In this document: piece after piece, positions 22,352 to 27,218 of the stretch
Layout: each line of letters starts with the position of its first letter
Numbering within the stretch: the first letter of the stretch is position 1
Source of the DNA: CAYGSN01 sp964352675
GTDB taxonomy: Bacteria > Pseudomonadota > Alphaproteobacteria > Micavibrionales > Micavibrionaceae
Assembly: GCA_964352675.1 (NCBI GenBank)
Contig: CAYGSN010000027.1
Location: forward strand, 1-27,218
Reading direction: 5' to 3'
DNA length: 27,218 nucleotides
Notes under the pieces: model-generated
Database searches by the model: none
What the model was told of the DNA's origin: nothing
What the model saw: only the letters and a program-made list of their open reading frames with translations
Position numbers and translations under genes: made by a program

Positions 22352-25255
22352 ATGTCATATCGCATCGAAGTCCTGGCCCATGAAAATGACGGGCGTGCTG
22401 TTCACATAGAAAAAATGCTCGAAGAGCGCGGAAAGGCTGCCGCTGTGCGGGTTGTGGATGTGTATACGGCGGAGACGGATGCGCTGAATGATCCCCGCTT
22501 TACCGGCGCGGTGTGCAACCCGGTGACGCAGCAGCTTAATGCTAATCTCGGGAAATTCACCTACGCCCTCGAAATCGGCTTTCTACCCGGTGTAACGGAT
22601 AATGTCGGCCATACGGCGCAAGAACTTTTGAGCCTTGCCGGTGCCGAGAACGACAATGAATGCTACTCCTCCCGCCTGTACCTGATTGACGGCGATGTGG
22701 ATGAGGGCGATGTGCAAGCCCTGTCCGAAGACCTCGCGAACACGCTCATACAGCGCGTCACGGTAAAAGATTTCAAGAGCTTCCAGGCCGATGGCGGCAT
22801 GGGAATCGTCCTGCCGAAGGTCGCGCTGGACAATAAAGGCACAGTGGCCGATGAGGTTGATCTGGATGTTTCGGATGAGGCGCTGATCGAGATTGGCGAT
22901 AAGGGAATCGCGAATGACGACGGTTCGCGCCGCGGGCCGCTGGGCATGTCTTTGCTCTATATGCAGGCTGTGCGGGATTACTTTAAATCCGAAGGCCGCC
23001 CGGCGAAGGATATAGAGCTGGAAACCATTGCCCAGACCTGGTCGGAGCATTGCAAGCACACCATCTTCGCCTCCCCCATTGATGACATCAAGGACGGCAT
23101 TTACAAGCATTACATCAAGCGCGCGACCATCGATATCCGCAAAGCACGCGGCGATGGCGATTTCTGCGTCTCCGTCTTTTCCGACAATGCGGGCGGGATT
23201 ATTTTTGATGAAAACTGGCTGATTACCGACAAGGTGGAAACGCATAACTCCCCGTCTGCGCTCGATCCGTTCGGCGGCGCGATTACCGGCATTGTCGGGG
23301 TGAACCGCGACTGCGTCGGCTTTGGCATGGGTGCGAAGCCGGTGATTAACCGCTATGGATTCTGCCTCGCTGATCCACGCACCAGCCCGGAATATTACCG
23401 TGATGAGGGCAAAACCATTCCGATCCTGCCGCCGAAAACCATTATGAATGGCGTCGTTGCGGGCGTTGAGGCTGGCGGAAATCAATCCGGCCTCCCCACA
23501 CCGCAAGGCTTCGGGCATTTCGATGACCGCTATGTCGGCAAGCCGCTGGTGTTTGTGGGCACGATTGGCCTGATCCCGCGGGAGATTAACGGCAAGCCGG
23601 GTCATGAGAAAAAGGCCAATCCCGGCGATAAAATCATGATGATTGGCGGGCGTGTCGGGCGCGATGGCATTCACGGCGCGACCTTTAGCTCGGTGGCGCT
23701 GGATGAAGGCTCACCGGCCACAGCCGTGCAGATTGGCGATCCGATCACGCAGAAGAAATTCTCCGATGCGATTATCAAGGAGCTTCGTGATAAAGGCTGG
23801 TATTCGGCCATTACCGATAACGGCGCTGGTGGATTGTCTTCTTCCGTGGGTGAAATGGCGGAGCAATCCGGCGGCTTCCATGTGGAGCTTGAAAAAGTAC
23901 CGCTGAAATATCCCGGCATGGCGCCGTGGGAAATCTGGATCTCTGAAAGTCAGGAGCGTATGACGCTCGCCGTGCCGCCGGAAAATACCGGCAAGATTAT
24001 CGAATTCCTGGCCAAGCGCGGTGTCGAGGCCACGGTGGTCGGCACCTACACCGATAGCGGCCGCGCGCAGATCACCTATGAAGGCGAGACCATCATGGAT
24101 ATGGCGATGGAGTTCCTGCATGACGGCTTGCCGGAAACGCCGCTGAGCACGAAAAAAGTGATTGGTGGGACGGATGAGCCGGACTTGCCGGAGCCATCTG
24201 ATTATGCCGCGACCTTGCAGGATATGCTCGGTCGCCTGAATATCTGCTCCAAAGAGTTCATCTCCACGCAATATGACCACAACGTGCAAGGCAATGCCGT
24301 GCTTGGCCCGCTGCAGGGGAAAGGCCGCGTTTATGCCGAAGCCAGCATTTCCAAACCGGTGCTAAGCTCACCCAAAGGCGTTGTACTGAGCCAAGGTCTC
24401 GCGCCGCGCTACAGCGATATTGATACGTTCCATATGGCCGCCAGCGCACTGGATATGGCCGTACGCAACGCGGTTGCCGCCGGTGTGGATTACGACCATC
24501 TGGCGCTGCTGGATAATTTCTGCTGGTGCTCTTCGGATGAGCCGGAACGCCTGTACCAGCTCAAACGCTCTGCCGAGGCGATATATGAGCTGGCCGTTCT
24601 GTACGGCACACCGTTTATCTCTGGCAAGGACAGCATGTTCAACGACTTCAAGGGCTTTGATGCAAACGGCAAGCCGGTCAAAATCTCCGCTCCGCCGACG
24701 CTTCTCGTCTCCTCGATCGGCGTGATTCCACATGTGGAGCAATCGATTTCGCTTGCGCCTAAAGCCGTTGGTGATTTGATTTATGTTCTGGGCGAAACCA
24801 GAGATGAGCTTGGCGCATCGGAATATTACGACCATCTGGGTCATTTGGGACGCAACGTGCCGCAAGTCGATGGCGGACGAAATACGGTGCTGTATAAGCG
24901 TTACAGCAAAGCTGCGCGCAATCGGTTGATCGCATCTGCACTCGCCGTGAACCATGGAGGACTTGGCGTAACACTGGCGAAGAAGGCGATTGCCGGACAG
25001 TTTGGAATGGATATCGACCTCAGCGCAATTGATCTGCGTACCGATAAAGCTTTGTTCTCCGAAAGCAATGGACGAATTGTTGTGACCGTTGCGCCGCAGA
25101 ATGTGAAAGCGTTTGAGAAAATGTTCAAAGGCTTTGAGCATATTTATCAGATTGGTCATGTTGCTCATGGGAATAAATTTAAAATTAACAATGCTTTGAA
25201 TGTTGAAGTTGATAAGTTAGATGAATCATATAAATCTCCTTTGCGAGGGTTTTAA
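22352..25255 (+). CDS. purL: Phosphoribosylformylglycinamidine synthase, PurS–PurL fusion
   Basis: This enzyme converts FGAR, glutamine and ATP to FGAM in purine synthesis, using ammonia supplied by PurQ. The roughly 967-aa chain is longer than the usual ~740-aa small PurL. The first ~200 residues look PurS-like, with FLPGVTDNVGHTAQELL at about 77-93 resembling the PurS 'PGV-D-G' segment. The synthetase part has WSEHCKHTIF (about 230-239), ETHNSPSALDPFGGA (about 293-307) and SGKDSMFNDF (about 756). There is no C-terminal glutaminase domain. The start is either the ATG at 22352 or a TTG at 22340 that has GAGGG 11 nt upstream; I favour the ATG. purQ follows after 3 nt. Confidence 0.93.
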   Translation: MSYRIEVLAHENDGRAVHIEKMLEERGKAAAVRVVDVYTAETDALNDPRFTGAVCNPVTQQLNANLGKFTYALEIGFLPGVTDNVGHTAQELLSLAGAENDNECYSSRLYLIDGDVDEGDVQALSEDLANTLIQRVTVKDFKSFQADGGMGIVLPKVALDNKGTVADEVDLDVSDEALIEIGDKGIANDDGSRRGPLGMSLLYMQAVRDYFKSEGRPAKDIELETIAQTWSEHCKHTIFASPIDDIKDGIYKHYIKRATIDIRKARGDGDFCVSVFSDNAGGIIFDENWLITDKVETHNSPSALDPFGGAITGIVGVNRDCVGFGMGAKPVINRYGFCLADPRTSPEYYRDEGKTIPILPPKTIMNGVVAGVEAGGNQSGLPTPQGFGHFDDRYVGKPLVFVGTIGLIPREINGKPGHEKKANPGDKIMMIGGRVGRDGIHGATFSSVALDEGSPATAVQIGDPITQKKFSDAIIKELRDKGWYSAITDNGAGGLSSSVGEMAEQSGGFHVELEKVPLKYPGMAPWEIWISESQERMTLAVPPENTGKIIEFLAKRGVEATVVGTYTDSGRAQITYEGETIMDMAMEFLHDGLPETPLSTKKVIGGTDEPDLPEPSDYAATLQDMLGRLNICSKEFISTQYDHNVQGNAVLGPLQGKGRVYAEASISKPVLSSPKGVVLSQGLAPRYSDIDTFHMAASALDMAVRNAVAAGVDYDHLALLDNFCWCSSDEPERLYQLKRSAEAIYELAVLYGTPFISGKDSMFNDFKGFDANGKPVKISAPPTLLVSSIGVIPHVEQSISLAPKAVGDLIYVLGETRDELGASEYYDHLGHLGRNVPQVDGGRNTVLYKRYSKAARNRLIASALAVNHGGLGVTLAKKAIAGQFGMDIDLSAIDLRTDKALFSESNGRIVVTVAPQNVKAFEKMFKGFEHIYQIGHVAHGNKFKINNALNVEVDKLDESYKSPLRGF

Positions 25256-25258
25256 ATT

Positions 25259-26086
25259 ATGAGCGCCAAGGTCCTGATACTCGCCGGCTATGGGCTAAAT
25301 TGTGAAGAAGAAACGCTTCACGCCTTTGAGTATGCCGGCCTTTCCGGATCGATCATGCATATCAACGATCTGATCGAAAACCCCAAAACCCTTGACCAGC
25401 AACAGATCCTGGCCATCCCCGGCGGGTTCTCCTATGGCGATGATACCGGCTCCGGCAATGCGTTTGCCCAGAAAATGAAACTCGCGCTGTGGGACGCACT
25501 CAAAAAATTTGTCGCCCGCGACACGCTGACCATCGGCATTTGCAATGGCTGCCAGATCCTGGCCAATCTCGGCCTTGTGCCCGGCTTCGGCGGCGATTAC
25601 GAACAACGCTTGGTCACCGCGACCTATAACCTCTCGGACCGCTATCAATGCCGCTGGATCGATTTACAAAAAACCGATGGTCATAGCTCCCCCTGGCTGG
25701 AGGGGGTGGGCGGCATGCATATCCCTGTCGCCCATGGTGAAGGCCGCTTTATGATGAGCGATGAAACGCTCAAAACCCTGCAGGAGAATAACCAGATAGC
25801 GCTGCAATTCGTGAAGCCAGACGGCGCACCGGCGGGGGGTGAATTCCCCTATAACCCAAGCGGGTCGATCGCCGATATTGCCGGGATCACGGATCAGAGC
25901 GGGCGCGTGCTGGCCCTGATGCCCCATCCGGAGCGCGGCATGTTCACCTGGCAACGCGATGATTACGCGGAAGCCAAGGATGCGGCGCAGCGGGCGGGCA
26001 CCCCCCTGCCGGAGACGTCCGACGGGATGGCGATCTTCCAAAACGCCGCCACGTATTTCGAGGTCGCGAAAAAGAAGCGGGCTTAA
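25259..26086 (+). CDS. purQ: Phosphoribosylformylglycinamidine synthase glutaminase subunit
   Basis: This class I glutamine amidotransferase releases ammonia from glutamine for PurL. The nucleophile is C95 in GICNGCQ (93-99), and the catalytic His–Glu pair is in MPHPERG (near residue 220). PGGFSYGDD (about 54-62) is also typical. At 275 aa it is longer than the usual ~225-aa PurQ and resembles the long type that goes with mid-size PurL. GAGGG at the end of purL is its ribosome-binding site. Its stop is 3 nt from the stop of the convergent 117-aa gene. Confidence 0.95.
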   Translation: MSAKVLILAGYGLNCEEETLHAFEYAGLSGSIMHINDLIENPKTLDQQQILAIPGGFSYGDDTGSGNAFAQKMKLALWDALKKFVARDTLTIGICNGCQILANLGLVPGFGGDYEQRLVTATYNLSDRYQCRWIDLQKTDGHSSPWLEGVGGMHIPVAHGEGRFMMSDETLKTLQENNQIALQFVKPDGAPAGGEFPYNPSGSIADIAGITDQSGRVLALMPHPERGMFTWQRDDYAEAKDAAQRAGTPLPETSDGMAIFQNAATYFEVAKKKRA

Positions 26087-26099
26087 TTCTTAGTTCGCT
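26076..26099. terminator. Possible weak hairpin at purQ / 117-aa gene convergent ends
   Basis: AGCGGGCT (26076-26083) can pair with AGTTCGCT (26092-26099) as RNA in an 8-bp stem with two G-U pairs and an 8-nt loop. It spans both convergent stop codons. No T-run follows, so termination is uncertain. Confidence 0.25.
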
Positions 26100-26443
26100 A
26101 TTCCTAAGTCATTCCTTAAAACGACTCTTAAATTATCAAAAGCCAATCGCCTTTCCTCTATATCATCGTTAGAATCAATCATTTCTTGAATAGCTCTATG
26201 TACTTTTTCTTTTGATACTAGCTCACATCGCATTTGCCAATACGCAAACTCCTTGGCTGCGTCTTGACTGTTTTCAATAGAAGCTCTTCTTAGGGCGCTA
26301 AGCAAACCTATATAAGCCTCTTTTTTTTCAGAAAAAATTCTATTTTTTTCGTAATGTCTATTGTGAAGATATGACTGAACAAAACCAGATATGATAGCTC
26401 CAAAACCAAAAGCAGCGATTATATTTAGAATGTCTTGAAACAT
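26090..26443 (-). CDS. Small membrane-anchored protein of unknown function (117 aa)
   Basis: The protein has one N-terminal span (about residues 4-26, ILNIIAAFGFGAIISGFVQS). A charged, helical domain follows, with SEKKEAYIGLLSALRRAS, FAYWQMRCELVS and a final LRNDLGIAN. Short proteins of this layout (one span plus a helical domain starting with E-K-x-E-A-Y) are common accessory genes of unknown role, and I cannot assign a function. The gene is A+T-rich compared with nuoF and purQ. Its ATG lies 2 nt after the nuoF stop, so it is translated as the last gene of the upstream nuo segment. It ends 3 nt from the convergent purQ stop. Confidence 0.75.
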   Translation of the reverse strand: MFQDILNIIAAFGFGAIISGFVQSYLHNRHYEKNRIFSEKKEAYIGLLSALRRASIENSQDAAKEFAYWQMRCELVSKEKVHRAIQEMIDSNDDIEERRLAFDNLRVVLRNDLGIAN

Positions 26444-26445
26444 TA

Positions 26446-27218
26446 CTAAGCCGCGGCTTTGCGGTACTCCATGATCCTATGCTCCAGCTCTGGCCTAAAA
26501 TGGCGGATCAGGCCCTGCACCGGCCAGGCGGCGGCATCGCCGAGGGCGCAAATCGTGTGGCCCTCAATTTCCTTAGTCACGTCCCAGAGCATGTCAATTT
26601 CATCAACCGTGGCGTTGCCCTTGACCATGCGGGTCATGACGCGCCAGAGCCAGCCAGCCCCCTCGCGGCACGGTGTACACTGGCCGCAGCTTTCATGCTT
26701 GTAGAAATACGACAGCCGCGCGATGGCGTAAACGATATCCGTGCTTTTATCCATCACGATCACCCCGGCGGTGCCGAGGCCCGTGTTCACTTCGCGCAAG
26801 CTATCGAAATCCATATGCACGGTTTCGCAGATGCTTTTGGGGATGAGCGGTGTGGATGAGCCGCCCGGAATGACCGCCAACAAATTATCCCAGCCGCCGC
26901 GCACGCCGCCCGCATGTTTTTCCAGCAATTCTTTTAGGGGAATGCCCATTTCCTCCTCCACATTACAGGGTTGGTTCACATGCCCGGAAATGCAGAATAA
27001 TTTCGTGCCCGCGTTTTTCTCATCCCGTCCCAGCCCGGCAAACCAGCCCGCGCCACGGCGCAGGATGGTGGGTGCGACGGCAATGGTTTCAACGTTGTTG
27101 ACGGTGGTCGGACAGGAATAAAGCCCGGCCATCGCCGGAAAGGGCGGCTTGTTTCGGGGTTGGCCCTTTTTGCCCTCAAGGCTTTCAATCAGCGCGGTTT
27201 CCTCGCCGCAGATATAGG
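26446..27218 (-). CDS. nuoF: NADH-quinone oxidoreductase subunit F (C-terminal part, cut by window edge)
   Basis: This is the NADH-binding subunit of complex I, which carries FMN and a [4Fe-4S] cluster (N3). The last 256 residues are visible, starting YICGEETALIESLEGKKGQP, and the frame runs off the right edge. Cluster ligands are in SCGQCTPCREG, with the fourth cysteine in TICALGDAAAWP. IPGGSSTPL and GTAGVIVMDKSTD are also typical. The gene ends in TAG and is followed by the 117-aa gene instead of nuoG. Confidence 0.97.
   Translation of the reverse strand, partial: YICGEETALIESLEGKKGQPRNKPPFPAMAGLYSCPTTVNNVETIAVAPTILRRGAGWFAGLGRDEKNAGTKLFCISGHVNQPCNVEEEMGIPLKELLEKHAGGVRGGWDNLLAVIPGGSSTPLIPKSICETVHMDFDSLREVNTGLGTAGVIVMDKSTDIVYAIARLSYFYKHESCGQCTPCREGAGWLWRVMTRMVKGNATVDEIDMLWDVTKEIEGHTICALGDAAAWPVQGLIRHFRPELEHRIMEYRKAAA

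Noticed and set aside
22583..23674. Minus-strand ORF (363 codons) opposite purL
   Set aside because: It is a shadow of purL's codon-position bias; purL motifs on the plus strand are intact.

Overview
The window comes from an alphaproteobacterium of moderate G+C. The gene order nuoF…nuoN–birA–coaX–rnj–DUF1467–proS–lolC–lolD–dnaE is an arrangement I know from alphaproteobacteria. A Micavibrio- or Rhodospirillales-like lineage is possible, but I cannot fix it further from the sequence. Nearly all genes lie on the minus strand; the exceptions are a PagL-like gene and purL–purQ. Both window ends cut genes: dnaE on the left and nuoF on the right.

Read in the direction of transcription (right to left), the window opens with the end of nuoF, followed by a coupled 117-aa membrane-anchored protein. 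A plus-strand purL–purQ pair and an A+T-rich minus-strand gene (266 aa) follow. Then come nuoG, a MazG-like pyrophosphohydrolase, a 72-bp palindromic repeat, nuoH, nuoI, a 232-aa anchored protein, a plus-strand PagL-like lipid A deacylase, nuoJ, nuoK, an unrecognised 107-aa gene, nuoL, nuoM and nuoN. The complex I operon, normally compact, is thus interrupted at F/G, G/H, I/J and K/L. Several of the inserted genes are joined to their neighbours by overlapping stop and start codons (TAATG, TGATG) or by gaps of 0 to 5 nt.

The second half is a tightly packed housekeeping block. It holds birA (biotin ligase), coaX (type III pantothenate kinase), rnj (RNase J), a DUF1467 membrane protein, a secreted 192-aa protein, proS, lolC, a half-size EamA-like membrane protein, lolD and dnaE. 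Most junctions overlap by 1, 4 or 8 nt or have gaps of about 10 nt. A very short secreted-type ORF (46 aa) with a strong ribosome-binding site lies between lolD and dnaE.

Two housekeeping enzymes are of unexpected type. ProS looks like the archaeal/eukaryotic-type prolyl-tRNA synthetase with its zinc cysteines lost. PurL is a PurS–PurL fusion of about 967 aa paired with a long PurQ, instead of the separate PurS/PurQ/PurL expected in alphaproteobacteria. No tRNA, rRNA, CRISPR array, transposase or integrase was seen. I see no complete new defence or mobile system. The unusual content is the set of accessory genes placed inside the complex I and Lol operons.
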